From: Iodobacter sp025352645
GTDB lineage: Bacteria > Pseudomonadota > Gammaproteobacteria > Burkholderiales > Chitinibacteraceae
Reading direction: 5' to 3'
DNA: 64,000 bases
Assembly (NCBI RefSeq): GCF_033446605.1
Contig: NZ_JAWQUO010000014.1
Location: 1 to 64,000 of the forward strand
This document shows positions 50,519-59,364 of this stretch, piece by piece. The notes under the pieces were generated by a model. The model had not been told where the DNA came from and did no database searches. It saw only the letters and a program-made list of their open reading frames with translations. Numbering within the stretch: the stretch's first letter is position 1; each line of letters starts with the position of its first letter. The position numbers and the translations under genes are program-made.

Positions 50519-52858
50519 TTATTCACTCGCAGGGGCTAGTACAGTGCGATTGCCATTGGTTTCCATGCCACTAACTAGGCCAGAGGCCTCCATCTGCTCA
50601 ATCAGCCTCGCAGCGCGGTTATAGCCTATTCGCAACTGGCGCTGTACCGATGAAATGGATGCACGGCGGCTTTTTAGCACAAAGGCCACGGCTTCGTCGT
50701 AGAGTGGGTCGTTTTCATTATTGCTTTCACTGCTGCCACCACCCGCTGCGGCTTCTGCCTCAAAGCCCCCATTTAAGATGCCATCGATATAGTTAGGCTC
50801 GCCCTGTTGCTTCAGGTTTTCCACCACTTGATGCACTTCGTTGTCGTCCACAAACGCACCATGCACGCGCAGCGGGTAGCCACTGCCGGGCGGTAAGAAC
50901 AACATATCGCCTTGTCCTAGCAAGGCTTCTGCCCCCATCTGATCAAGAATAGTGCGGCTATCAATTTTGCTAGAAACCTGAAACGCTAGCCGAGTTGGAA
51001 TATTGGCTTTAATCAGGCCGGTAATTACGTCTACCGAAGGGCGCTGAGTTGCCAGAATCAGGTGGATGCCGGCCGCGCGGGCTTTTTGTGCCAGCCGCGC
51101 GATCAGCTCTTCAATCTTCTTGCCTGCCACCATAATGAGGTCGGCAAATTCATCTACCACCACCACAATAAAGGGCAGGTGCTCTAAGCGCTCAGGATCA
51201 TCCGGCGTAAGCGCGAATGGGTTAGTGAGTGGCTTACCGGTTTTTTCTGCTTCGCGTATTTTTTGGTTGTAACCGGCAAGATTACGCACGCCAAAGGTGC
51301 TCATCAGGCGGTAGCGTTTTTCCATTTCGGCCACGCACCAGTTCAGCGCGTTGGCGGCCAGCTTCATATCGGTGACTACGGGCGCTAATAGATGAGGAAT
51401 CCCTTCGTAAACCGATAGCTCTAGCATTTTGGGGTCGATCATAATAAAGCGCACTTCGTCGGCGGTGGCCTTATAAACCAGACTTAAAATCATGGCATTT
51501 ACACCCACCGATTTACCCGAGCCGGTGGTCCCTGCCACCAGCATATGCGGCGCTTTACCCAGATCGGTCACAATGGGCTTGCCGGTGATGTCTTTACCTA
51601 ATGCAATGGTTAGCTTGCTAGCCATGGCGTGATAAGGCTCGGAAGATAGGATCTCTGATAGGCGGATGATTTGGCGGCTTGGGTTGGGTAGCTCAAGGCC
51701 CATGCAGGTTTTATCTGGGATGGTTTCCACCACCCGTATCGATACCAATCCCAATGCCCGTGATAAATCCTTCATCAGATTCACAATTTGCGAGCCTTTT
51801 ACCCCAACTGCCGGCTCGATCTCATAACGAGTAATCACGGGGCCTGGGTAGGCGGCAATCACTTTGACTTCAACATTAAAGTCGGCGAGTTTCTTCTCGA
51901 TCAGCCTAGAGGTGAATTCCAGCGTGTCCTTGCTAATGGTTTCTTTAGCTGGCGGCGCTGGGGTCAGTAGCTTGATCGAAGGTAAGGCTTGATTGCTGGC
52001 AATAAGCGGCAGATCTTCGGCGTTAAATAGCGGCACTTGCGCGGCTTTTTGCTGCTCTTCTTGTGCTTTTTTGCTGAGCGGTTTGGGTACTGCTGGCGCT
52101 TCGCTATGCGTGGCTTCAATCCGCACGGGGGGCTTTTCATCGAAGCGTTTTTTCTCTGAGGTGACTTTCTCACTACGGATAACCGTGGCTTCGCGGCCAA
52201 TTTTTCTATCTTGATAGGCTTGGATCGCATCCTGTGTTTTAAGGAAGGCCAGCTCAATTACCGTGCCTAGGTTTTCCATTAAGTGCAGCCAAGAAAGCCC
52301 TGTGAATAGCGAAACGCCGATACACATTGTGGCCACTAAAAATAATGTTGAGCCAGAAAAGCCAAAGCTTAAATACAGCCACCCCCCCAAGGACACGCCC
52401 AGAATGCCGCCAGGGGCTTGGGGTAAGGCCGCGGTGAGGCTATGCAGGCGCAATGCTTCAAAGCTAGAGCTGGATAAAATAATCAGCAGAAAACCAATGC
52501 AGGCAAACAATACGGTTGGGCGAGCGCCATCGCTTACATGATCGATGCGGCGATAGCCCCATAAAATGGCGGAGAAACAAAAGCCCACCCACCACCACGC
52601 AGAAAAGCCAAATAAATACAGTAAGACATCGGCAATCCACGCGCCCACGGCCCCGCCACGGTTATGAATCTCTGGCCGAGTGGCGCTGTGCGACCAGCCC
52701 GGGTCAATGGGGCTATAGGTACTTAGCACAAGCACCAGATAAATAACCAGCACAACCAGAATAAACCACCAAGATTCGCGTAATAAAATAGCGATTTGCG
52801 GTGGCAAGGCGGCGCGGCTGGAGACGTTCGCGACGTTTTTTTTACGAAATATGGCCAT
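50519..52858 (-). CDS. ftsK: DNA translocase FtsK
   Basis: A 779-residue septal DNA pump that clears and resolves chromosomes at division. Four N-terminal membrane segments (~28-48, 78-100, 110-130, 150-190), a shorter than usual Pro/Lys linker (~210-300), the RecA-like motor with Walker A AGTTGSGKS (~430) and Walker B VVVDEFADL, then the C-terminal gamma winged helix (ISSVQRQLRIGYNRAARLIEQMEASGLV), which reads KOPS. E. coli FtsK is 1329; the short linker is common in betaproteobacteria. Confidence 0.96.
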   Translation of the reverse strand: MAIFRKKNVANVSSRAALPPQIAILLRESWWFILVVLVIYLVLVLSTYSPIDPGWSHSATRPEIHNRGGAVGAWIADVLLYLFGFSAWWWVGFCFSAILWGYRRIDHVSDGARPTVLFACIGFLLIILSSSSFEALRLHSLTAALPQAPGGILGVSLGGWLYLSFGFSGSTLFLVATMCIGVSLFTGLSWLHLMENLGTVIELAFLKTQDAIQAYQDRKIGREATVIRSEKVTSEKKRFDEKPPVRIEATHSEAPAVPKPLSKKAQEEQQKAAQVPLFNAEDLPLIASNQALPSIKLLTPAPPAKETISKDTLEFTSRLIEKKLADFNVEVKVIAAYPGPVITRYEIEPAVGVKGSQIVNLMKDLSRALGLVSIRVVETIPDKTCMGLELPNPSRQIIRLSEILSSEPYHAMASKLTIALGKDITGKPIVTDLGKAPHMLVAGTTGSGKSVGVNAMILSLVYKATADEVRFIMIDPKMLELSVYEGIPHLLAPVVTDMKLAANALNWCVAEMEKRYRLMSTFGVRNLAGYNQKIREAEKTGKPLTNPFALTPDDPERLEHLPFIVVVVDEFADLIMVAGKKIEELIARLAQKARAAGIHLILATQRPSVDVITGLIKANIPTRLAFQVSSKIDSRTILDQMGAEALLGQGDMLFLPPGSGYPLRVHGAFVDDNEVHQVVENLKQQGEPNYIDGILNGGFEAEAAAGGGSSESNNENDPLYDEAVAFVLKSRRASISSVQRQLRIGYNRAARLIEQMEASGLVSGMETNGNRTVLAPASE

Positions 52859-53020
52859 TTGGGCTGATGCTACTCAATAGATATGCGGCTAATTATAGCG
52901 GCAACATCCTACAAACAGCAGTGGGCTACTGCATTTGGGTAATAAACCATAATATTAATGGGATGGGCGTGCTTTCATTTGTGCAATTTTTGCTAAAGAG
53001 TTGCCCTAGATAAAGTTACT

Positions 53021-53045
53021 GTAGCACGGCATGCCGTGCCGCTAC
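53021..53045. repeat. Perfect palindrome GCACGGCATGCCGTGC
   Basis: 16-base self-complementary core (53024-53039) flanked by gta and cgctac. It is in the ftsK upstream gap (52859-53165), which has no gene. Confidence 0.75.
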
Positions 53046-53165
53046 GAAGGCGCTAGGGAAAACCTGATTTATTCAGTTTCGTGATTCCCGCGCAGTCGGG
53101 AAACCAGTATTTACCTTGGATCTCTGATAAAAACATTCGGGGGTGCCGATTTAACCAGAGGTTTC

Positions 53166-54140
53166 CTAACTTGCTTTTTTTAGCTCGTTTAAGCGGGTAT
53201 TGGCTTCATCAACGGCTTTGCTGTTTTTATTGATTTTTAAAGCAAGAAACTGTTCAAAATTAGCAATGGCTTTTTGTTTGTCGCCTTTCCTTTGATAGGC
53301 GATGCCAAGCCGGTATTGCCCGCCGAGATTCTTATCTAAATGCACGGCCTGCTCTAAGCTTTGAATGGCAGGATCAATTTTGGATTGTTCTAATAGGCTT
53401 TTGCCTAATCCCAAATGGAAACTCGCTTGATTGGGGTATTGAGTGAGCCGCCGCTGGAAAAGGGCGGCTGATTTGTCGGCTTGATTGTCGTTTAAATAAG
53501 CTAAGTCCAGCTGTAGCCAGATGCTCAGCAAGGTATCTAGCTCATCACCAGCCTTGGTAAGAAGCAATTCTGCCTGAGCTTGCTCAAACTTATCATCGGC
53601 AATCAATACAGAGGCACGCAATAAATGGCCTAAATTAGGCTGTAATTTAGCAAATTCCTCGGTATTCGCTTTGGCTTTGCTAATGCTGCCTCCCACAATA
53701 CCTGGCGCTTGTAAGTAAAAATTATTGAGGCCATCGCGCGCTTCGTATGATTGGGGATCTAATTCAACTGCACGGGCGAATTCTGCCTTGATTTTACTGG
53801 CGTATTTAGCGGCAGTAAGCATGCCGGAGTTTTGCACCATCGTGCCATAGGTATTGCCTAGCCATAAATGGCAGGCTGATGAATTAGGATTAATTTCAAT
53901 ACATTTTTCTAAATAAGTAATTGATTCTGCTAGGTGTTTACTATCGCCACTCAGTACAGGAATTTGCCCTAGGCCAAGTAAAGCAATATCGTCTTTGGGA
54001 TTGGCTTGTAGCTGCGCTTTTAACTGTTTTTCTGCTTCAGCATATTTCTTATCATTGAGTAATTGTTTGATATCTGCTGGGCTTGCTTGTGCAATGAAGG
54101 TGAGAAAGGCAAGGCAAAACATGACGATATAGCGGTGCAT
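53166..54140 (-). CDS. Secreted TPR protein
   Basis: A 324-residue protein with a Sec signal (MHRYIVMFCLAFLTFIAQAS) and tetratricopeptide repeats. Repeats are visible near 25-55 (KQLLNDKKYAEAEKQLKAQLQANPKD), 70-105 (ITYLEKCIEINPNSSACHLWLGNTYG), and 205-320 (QADKSAALFQRRLTQYPNQ, PAIQSLEQAVHLDKN, KGDKQKAIANFEQFLAL). It is probably periplasmic and mediates protein contacts. It has the size and shape of stand-alone TPR proteins; no partner can be named. It follows the acyltransferase gene. Confidence 0.82.
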   Translation of the reverse strand: MHRYIVMFCLAFLTFIAQASPADIKQLLNDKKYAEAEKQLKAQLQANPKDDIALLGLGQIPVLSGDSKHLAESITYLEKCIEINPNSSACHLWLGNTYGTMVQNSGMLTAAKYASKIKAEFARAVELDPQSYEARDGLNNFYLQAPGIVGGSISKAKANTEEFAKLQPNLGHLLRASVLIADDKFEQAQAELLLTKAGDELDTLLSIWLQLDLAYLNDNQADKSAALFQRRLTQYPNQASFHLGLGKSLLEQSKIDPAIQSLEQAVHLDKNLGGQYRLGIAYQRKGDKQKAIANFEQFLALKINKNSKAVDEANTRLNELKKAS

Positions 54141-54186
54141 ATCAGCATCCTGTTTTTTGTGCTGGGATGGGTGGATACAGAGGGGA

Positions 54187-54930
54187 TTATTCTAGAAAGC
54201 GTTGTTGCCATGCTAGATAAAGCGCATAAGTGTGGCGCGAATATTCGTCTTTATCTTTAAATTGCTTGGCATCAAGTGGATCAAAAATATGATAATGGGC
54301 TACTTTATTCGGGGCGCAAATGATCTGCCAGAGTTTTTTCAATAGTGTGGTATTTGGGGCCCATTCAAAAGCCTCTTGCGCCTCGTAATGTAAAAAAACT
54401 GGCAAGATAGGCACACCTGTTGCTAATGAAACAGTAAATGCGCCATAAAGAAATTTATCCCATAAACGCCGGCCTTTGCAGCCGCCTTCTGGATAAAGCG
54501 CAATTGAGTGACCCGCTAGCACCGCGCTAATCATATTTTGCAATGCGGCTTGCCGAGCGTCTTTTTGCTCCCGTTGTACAAATAAAGTGCCTGCCGCCTC
54601 GGCAATCCGCCCAACAAACCACCAATTGCGTACTTCGGCTTTGGCTAAATTTCTAACAGGGAAAAAAGCCGGAATGCCGACATCTTCAAAGGCTGAAGGA
54701 TGATTGGCGATCAAGATATATTGGCGAGGAAGGGGGGCTTGGTGGTGCTGGTGTAAACGTAGCTCTACTCCCAGCGCCCTAATAAAACAACGGCACCAGC
54801 TCTGAAATAGTGTGGGGTAAAAACCGAGCCAAGCCATCGGCAGACGGGCTAAGGCCATCATCAAGAGCGTAAAACACAGCAGATCTAGCCCAGCAATAAG
54901 AAGACGAAGCCATTTTGCAAGCCAAAGCAT
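54187..54930 (-). CDS. PlsC-like acyltransferase
   Basis: A 247-residue 1-acylglycerol-3-phosphate acyltransferase family protein. Two N-terminal hydrophobic segments (~8-40). The first block is NHPSAFED (H77): the acid four residues after His is Glu82, with Asp83 next, whereas the family normally has H-x4-D. Later blocks GTLFVQREQKDARQ and YPEGGCKGRR are present. It acylates lysophosphatidic acid or another lipid acceptor at the inner membrane. It is not near other lipid genes, except the MCE operon a few genes upstream. Confidence 0.82.
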   Translation of the reverse strand: MLWLAKWLRLLIAGLDLLCFTLLMMALARLPMAWLGFYPTLFQSWCRCFIRALGVELRLHQHHQAPLPRQYILIANHPSAFEDVGIPAFFPVRNLAKAEVRNWWFVGRIAEAAGTLFVQREQKDARQAALQNMISAVLAGHSIALYPEGGCKGRRLWDKFLYGAFTVSLATGVPILPVFLHYEAQEAFEWAPNTTLLKKLWQIICAPNKVAHYHIFDPLDAKQFKDKDEYSRHTYALYLAWQQRFLE

Positions 54931-55043
54931 GGGAGTTCTCCGCAGGGCGATGGAGGGGCTGGGATGAAGTGCAAAAATACGGCGAAATTTTTTACATCAC
55001 GATAAAAGCGGGCTGCCTGCGGACGGCGCTTACAAAAAATGGC

Positions 55044-55784
55044 TTAAGATAAAAACCCTGCTAGTTTGTTTTCTAGCACCCTTGGATTTTCACCATTGGC
55101 GATGGCAACTAAGCCTTCGAGTAACATTTCACGGCGTTTTATTTCGGTTTGGATATGCTGTTTTAGCTTGTGTGCAATGGGCAGAAACAGCAGGTTGGCC
55201 ATGGCAACCCCATAAATGGTGGCGACAAAGGCCACAGCAATCCCCGCACCTAGCTTGGATGGGTCGGTTAGGTTTTCCATCACATGAATCAGCCCCATTA
55301 CCGCGCCGATAATGCCGATCGTGGGAGAGTAGCCACCGGCCGCTTCCCAAATTTTGGCCGCGGAGCGTGCACGATCTTCAAATGAATCGATATCAAGCTC
55401 CATCGCGCGGCGGATGACTTCTGGCTCGGCTCCATCTACAACCATTTGCAGTGCGCGTTTTACAAAAATATCTTTTTCGCTTTGCACATAGGCTTCTAAA
55501 GCCAATAAGCCACCACGACGAGCTTGTTGGCTCCAGTTTAATAAAACGCCTAGTTGTTTTTTAAAATCATGTTGTGGGGGGATAAATACCCACTTCACCA
55601 TTTTTATCCCTGCAATAAAATGATCTTGCCGAGTTTGCAGCATGACGGCCCCTAAGGTGCCACCCGTTACAATTAAAAAAGCTGTGGCTTGCATCAAAGA
55701 CGCAACGTGGCCGCCTTCTAAAACTTGGCCAAGAATCACTGCAGTTAAGCCTAGTAAAATACCAAAAATACTAATTTTATCCAT
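55044..55784 (-). CDS. motC: Flagellar motor stator protein MotC (MotA type)
   Basis: A 246-residue inner-membrane stator subunit with four membrane segments (~3-22, 30-50, 150-170, 182-205). Key segments are GGHVASLMQATAFLIVTGGTLGAVMLQ and AAGGYSPTIGIIGAVMGLIHVMENL with the conserved proline residues, and the cytoplasmic charge loop RRAMELDIDSFEDRARSA. It resembles Pseudomonas MotC closely and lies nine bases behind fliA, as in Pseudomonas-type flagellar clusters. The partner motD (MotB type), usually next, is missing: 260 bases of non-coding DNA and the acyltransferase gene follow. Confidence 0.93.
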   Translation of the reverse strand: MDKISIFGILLGLTAVILGQVLEGGHVASLMQATAFLIVTGGTLGAVMLQTRQDHFIAGIKMVKWVFIPPQHDFKKQLGVLLNWSQQARRGGLLALEAYVQSEKDIFVKRALQMVVDGAEPEVIRRAMELDIDSFEDRARSAAKIWEAAGGYSPTIGIIGAVMGLIHVMENLTDPSKLGAGIAVAFVATIYGVAMANLLFLPIAHKLKQHIQTEIKRREMLLEGLVAIANGENPRVLENKLAGFLS

Positions 55785-55793
55785 AAGTCTTTA

Positions 55794-56534
55794 TCAACTC
55801 GTCCAATCGCCTAATCTGGCCCTTAAGCGGGCAATGGCTTGGCTGTGCAACTGGCAAACCCGTGATTCGGTTACACCTAGCACAGCCCCAATTTCTTTAA
55901 GATTGAGTTCTTCATCGTAATACAGCGCCATGACCAGTTTTTCACGCTCTGGTAGCTCGTCAATGCCCTTAATTAAATTTTGCTGAAAATTTGCATCTGC
56001 CAGTTGCTGCAGCGGATTAATCGCATGGTCGGCAGCGTATTGAACGCTGTGATGGTTTTCATCTTCGTCTTCAAGATCTTCAAGGTGCACCAGTTGGTGG
56101 CCTCGCGCTTCGCTCAGTAGGTCTTGATAGGCTTCTAAATCGAGCTGTAGGTACTTTGCAACTTCACTCTCTAGCGGCGCTCTACCTAGCTTGTGGCCTA
56201 GGGCCAGCATGGCGGCTTCGATATCGCGCATATGCTTGCGGGCGTGGCGAGGCATCCAATCGGCGCTTCTTAATTCATCGAGCATGGCACCGCGAATACG
56301 CTGTGAGGCAAAGGTTTCAAACAGCACTCCTGCATTCGGATCAAAGTTTTTTGCCGCTTCCATCAAGCCCATCATGCCCACTTGAATCAAATCATCGACT
56401 TCTACACTCGCAGGCAAACGGCTCACCATATGATAGGCGATCCTTTTGACCAAGGGTGCGTGCCGAGTGACGTAATCTTCATCTTGGCTTGCCTGAGTCT
56501 GACGATAAAGGGATAGTGCGCGTGGCGCTGCCAT
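55794..56534 (-). CDS. fliA: Flagellar sigma factor FliA (sigma-28)
   Basis: A 246-residue sigma factor for late flagellar genes. Region 2 is APLVKRIAYHMVSRLPASVEVDDLIQVGMMGLMEA with IRGAMLDELRSADWMPRHARK; region 4 is ELPEREKLVMALYYDEELNLKEIGAVLGVTESRVCQLHSQA. Length and motifs match the family. It is separated from flhG, its usual neighbour, by an MCE transporter operon. Confidence 0.96.
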   Translation of the reverse strand: MAAPRALSLYRQTQASQDEDYVTRHAPLVKRIAYHMVSRLPASVEVDDLIQVGMMGLMEAAKNFDPNAGVLFETFASQRIRGAMLDELRSADWMPRHARKHMRDIEAAMLALGHKLGRAPLESEVAKYLQLDLEAYQDLLSEARGHQLVHLEDLEDEDENHHSVQYAADHAINPLQQLADANFQQNLIKGIDELPEREKLVMALYYDEELNLKEIGAVLGVTESRVCQLHSQAIARLRARLGDWTS

Positions 56535-56578
56535 TTGTTTCTACTGTGAGGGAGGCTAAAATCAGTTTAGCCGACCGT

Positions 56579-57160
56579 CTAAGAAGTTGGGGATGAAATC
56601 AGTTTGCTTTCTAATTGTTTAAGCGTACTGGCAAGTGCTTTGTCTAATCCTGCCGCTATATCGCTAGCACTCGTGCCAGATAATGGCTCGTTTGCCGTAA
56701 GAATAGTATCGAGTATAACAGGGGACTTCGCAGAGCTTAAGCGTATATGCAGTTTTGCTACGGCAATAGGCTTTGCTTGCAAATCGGTATGCAGCGTGAG
56801 CAATTCACCGCTGAGTTGGTAATCTGCGGTCTGATTTGAGGATAAGGGCAGCACTTCGCTAAATAAGCCACTGCTTTTTAACCAAGTTTGCGCATGGGCT
56901 GTTATTAAGCCTGTGGGGGAAGAGAGCCATTCGCGGTAAGGATCTTTGGCAAAGCGTTGGGCGCTTTCACGGTAAAAAAAGTGACGCTCGCCAAACGGAG
57001 CTTGGGCGCTAAAGGCTTTGATTTGCAGCGTGCCTTTAAATTGCACCGCATGGCTGAGCCCGCTGCGCTCAATCACAGGCAAATAAGTTTCTTTGCTAGG
57101 AATGGCCGTGCCGCAGGCGGCGATCAAGGCACTACAGAGTAAGAGAATCAGGCGTTTCAT
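56579..57160 (-). CDS. ABC-type transport auxiliary lipoprotein (PqiC-like)
   Basis: A 193-residue lipoprotein (lipobox LIAAC, MKRLILLLCSALIAAC). The rest (~25-190) fits the PqiC/auxiliary lipoprotein domain: VQFKGTLQIKAFSAQAPFGERHFFYRESAQRF, then a repeating strand-helix fold ending SDIAAGLDKALASTLKQLE. These lipoproteins work with MCE proteins in lipid transport at the outer membrane. It is the last gene of the MCE operon. Confidence 0.8.
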   Translation of the reverse strand: MKRLILLLCSALIAACGTAIPSKETYLPVIERSGLSHAVQFKGTLQIKAFSAQAPFGERHFFYRESAQRFAKDPYREWLSSPTGLITAHAQTWLKSSGLFSEVLPLSSNQTADYQLSGELLTLHTDLQAKPIAVAKLHIRLSSAKSPVILDTILTANEPLSGTSASDIAAGLDKALASTLKQLESKLISSPTS

Positions 57161-57229
57161 AGGGATTTAGTCATTTTAAAGTTATTTCCTGATGGTAAGA
57201 AGTCGACGCTTTTTACTGTGTAACATCCG

Positions 57230-58282
57230 TCATTTATTTGGTAAAACATAAGGCGCGGGTGGTTTGCCAAGTAGTAGCCCGGTTGGGTTTGCTCTTGCAG
57301 CTTCACTGATTACGCGTAAGTCTTCGCTGATTTGTTGCATATTACTGAGCGTGTTATCTAAGCCGCCTTCATGTTGCTCTAATAGTTTATCTAGGCGGCT
57401 TAAGCTGCTCTCCATTTTTTGTAAGCTGCCAACGAGATGTGGGTTTTCTAGCAGGGCGCGTGCTTGTTTGGCGCTGGCGGCTAGATCGCTTGGGGCGCTG
57501 GCCCAAGCTGGATCGGTAAGGAGTTTTTGTAAGGCTTGATTACTGCTACGGGCTTCGTGCATCAGGCCACTGGCTTCGGTACTGAGCTCAGAGAAAGGAA
57601 TTTTTTCTAGCTTATCCGTAATTAAAAGCATTTTTTGTGCGAGGGCTTGCAAAGGAATGTCATTCATCTTGCTATTGGCCGTGCTTAAGACTTGATTTAA
57701 ATTGTTGATTAATCCTTCAATATCTAGCTTTTGTAGGCGTATCGCCAAGTTTTGGGTGGCGTTGACAAGCTGGGCCACGGTGCTTCTGGCTGAAGGAATA
57801 TACAAATGTTGGGGCTGCCATTGCATAGCTAGGCTGGGGTTGCGCTCTAGATCTTGATAGTCAATTTCTAAGTAGCTAGTACCCGTTAGGCCTTGAGGAT
57901 TAAGCCGAATCCGCAGGCCTTTGGCGATTTCTTTATCTAAATAGCTTTGATCAGGAAACGGCATGTTTTTGCCGCCAAATAATTCAGGGCGAAGTTTGGT
58001 CTCGATCAGCACATATTGCTGGCGCTCACTGGGGGGCAAATCCTGCTGATAGCGTGAATATGTAAAGCCAATATGGCTGACCTCCCCCACGACCACACCG
58101 CGATATTTTACTTTTGAGCCAATATCAACACCCTGTACTGATTCATTAAAGTAGCTTTCTAAGGTAATGGTGGTGCGTGTCCAGCGGCCAGCCCCAAAAG
58201 CAATGGCGAGGATGAGGCAAATACTGAGGGCAGCTAGGACAAATACGCCTAGGCGAAAATAGTGCTTTTGTGTGGTCATCAT
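57230..58282 (-). CDS. MCE-domain substrate-binding protein (MlaD-like)
   Basis: A 350-residue protein anchored by one N-terminal membrane segment (~9-28), followed by an MCE domain (~38-130: TITLESYFNESVQGVDIGSKVKYRGVVVGEVSHIGF) and a long helical tail (~185-330), which is much longer than E. coli MlaD (183). MCE proteins form hexamers that carry phospholipids across the periplasm. It is in one operon with the STAS-permease and ATPase genes, after a 335-base gap. Confidence 0.88.
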   Translation of the reverse strand: MMTTQKHYFRLGVFVLAALSICLILAIAFGAGRWTRTTITLESYFNESVQGVDIGSKVKYRGVVVGEVSHIGFTYSRYQQDLPPSERQQYVLIETKLRPELFGGKNMPFPDQSYLDKEIAKGLRIRLNPQGLTGTSYLEIDYQDLERNPSLAMQWQPQHLYIPSARSTVAQLVNATQNLAIRLQKLDIEGLINNLNQVLSTANSKMNDIPLQALAQKMLLITDKLEKIPFSELSTEASGLMHEARSSNQALQKLLTDPAWASAPSDLAASAKQARALLENPHLVGSLQKMESSLSRLDKLLEQHEGGLDNTLSNMQQISEDLRVISEAARANPTGLLLGKPPAPYVLPNK

Positions 58283-58617
58283 TGGGCCAGGGGTTTAATG
58301 CGCTTTAACGATTAATCATTTTTATGCGAATGCATTAAAAATACTCAGTCCACGAACTGCAGGAAAAACATGAATAGACCCGCATCGTGATTGCTCTTAC
58401 TTGTTGAATCCGCCATGGTTTAAATATAAAGCAGCTCAATCGATTGGGAGCCTCGAAAAACCTAAATAAAGATGGGTATTTCGAGGTTTCCAATTGCTTA
58501 TGCTTGCAGATCAAGCAAGGAGATACGCTTAATATTCCACGGATTTTTTCGTGCTTTTAGGGGACAAAAAATAGTTATGATTCGTAACAAAGTTGCGCGT
58601 CGGCAAGATAGATCGCC
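58283..58617. other. Gap within the MCE operon with a large hairpin
   Basis: No gene is supported. Arms cgattgggagcctcgaaa (58441-58457) and tttcgaggtttccaattg (58479-58496) pair fully if G-U pairs are allowed. Lying between co-directional operon genes, it could be an attenuator, an RNA processing site or a small insertion. Confidence 0.45.
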
Positions 58618-59364
58618 TTACAAGTGTCGGGTAAAAAAGTTGCTGATCCGAGGGTCGGGGTCTGCAGCTAGCGTTTTAGGTGCGCCAATGGCAATGATGC
58701 CCTGTGCGTGTTTATCCAGCATGATGGCGCGGTCTGCAATGGTGAAAATACTGGCTAGCTCGTGGGTGACCACAATAAAGGTGGTGTGCAGGCTATGTGC
58801 TAATTGCAAAATCAAGGTATCTAACTCGGCGGCGGTGATGGGGTCTAACCCTGCTGATGGCTCGTCTAAAAACAAAACTTGAGGGTCTAGGGCCAGCGCA
58901 CGGGCAATGGCGGCGCGTTTTTGCATTCCGCCTGATAGCGCACTGGGTAAAAAATCTGCATAGGCATCCAGCCCCACCAAGCGCAGCTTTAGCCTGGCAA
59001 CGATTTCACGGGCGGCATCATTGAGCGGGGTATATTCTGCCAGCGGCAGCATGACGTTTTCTAGCACCGTCAGCGAGCCAAATAACGCCCCCGATTGATA
59101 CATCACTCCAATACGGGCCAAGATACGCTGCCGTGTTTCGCCTTGCGCACTCATGATGTCTTCGTCGCCAATCAGTACCGCGCCTTGTTGCGCGGGCAAA
59201 AGGCCGATCATATGTTTGAGTAAGGTGGATTTGCCGCAACCTGATCCACCTAAAATGGTAATGATTTCGCCCTTGCTAACCTCAAAGCTGATATCACGCA
59301 AAATAACGCGATTGCCATAGCCGCATTGCAATTGTTTGACTTGAATAATGGCGTCTTGCATCAC
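58618..59364 (-). CDS. MlaF-like ABC transporter ATPase
   Basis: A 248-residue ATP-binding protein. Walker A GGSGCGKST (~38-46), Q-loop VMYQSGALFGSLTV, signature LSGGMQKR, Walker B VLFLDEPSAGLD, switch His in VVTHEL. The QSGALF loop and the C-terminal DPRISNFF are typical of MlaF-type ATPases of MCE systems. It drives lipid movement by the neighbouring permease; the two genes overlap by four bases (ATGA). Confidence 0.93.
   Translation of the reverse strand: MMQDAIIQVKQLQCGYGNRVILRDISFEVSKGEIITILGGSGCGKSTLLKHMIGLLPAQQGAVLIGDEDIMSAQGETRQRILARIGVMYQSGALFGSLTVLENVMLPLAEYTPLNDAAREIVARLKLRLVGLDAYADFLPSALSGGMQKRAAIARALALDPQVLFLDEPSAGLDPITAAELDTLILQLAHSLHTTFIVVTHELASIFTIADRAIMLDKHAQGIIAIGAPKTLAADPDPRISNFFTRHL

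Noticed and set aside
58472..58882. 136-codon plus-strand frame
   Set aside because: Its second half is antisense to the MCE ATPase gene, the first half spans the hairpin gap.
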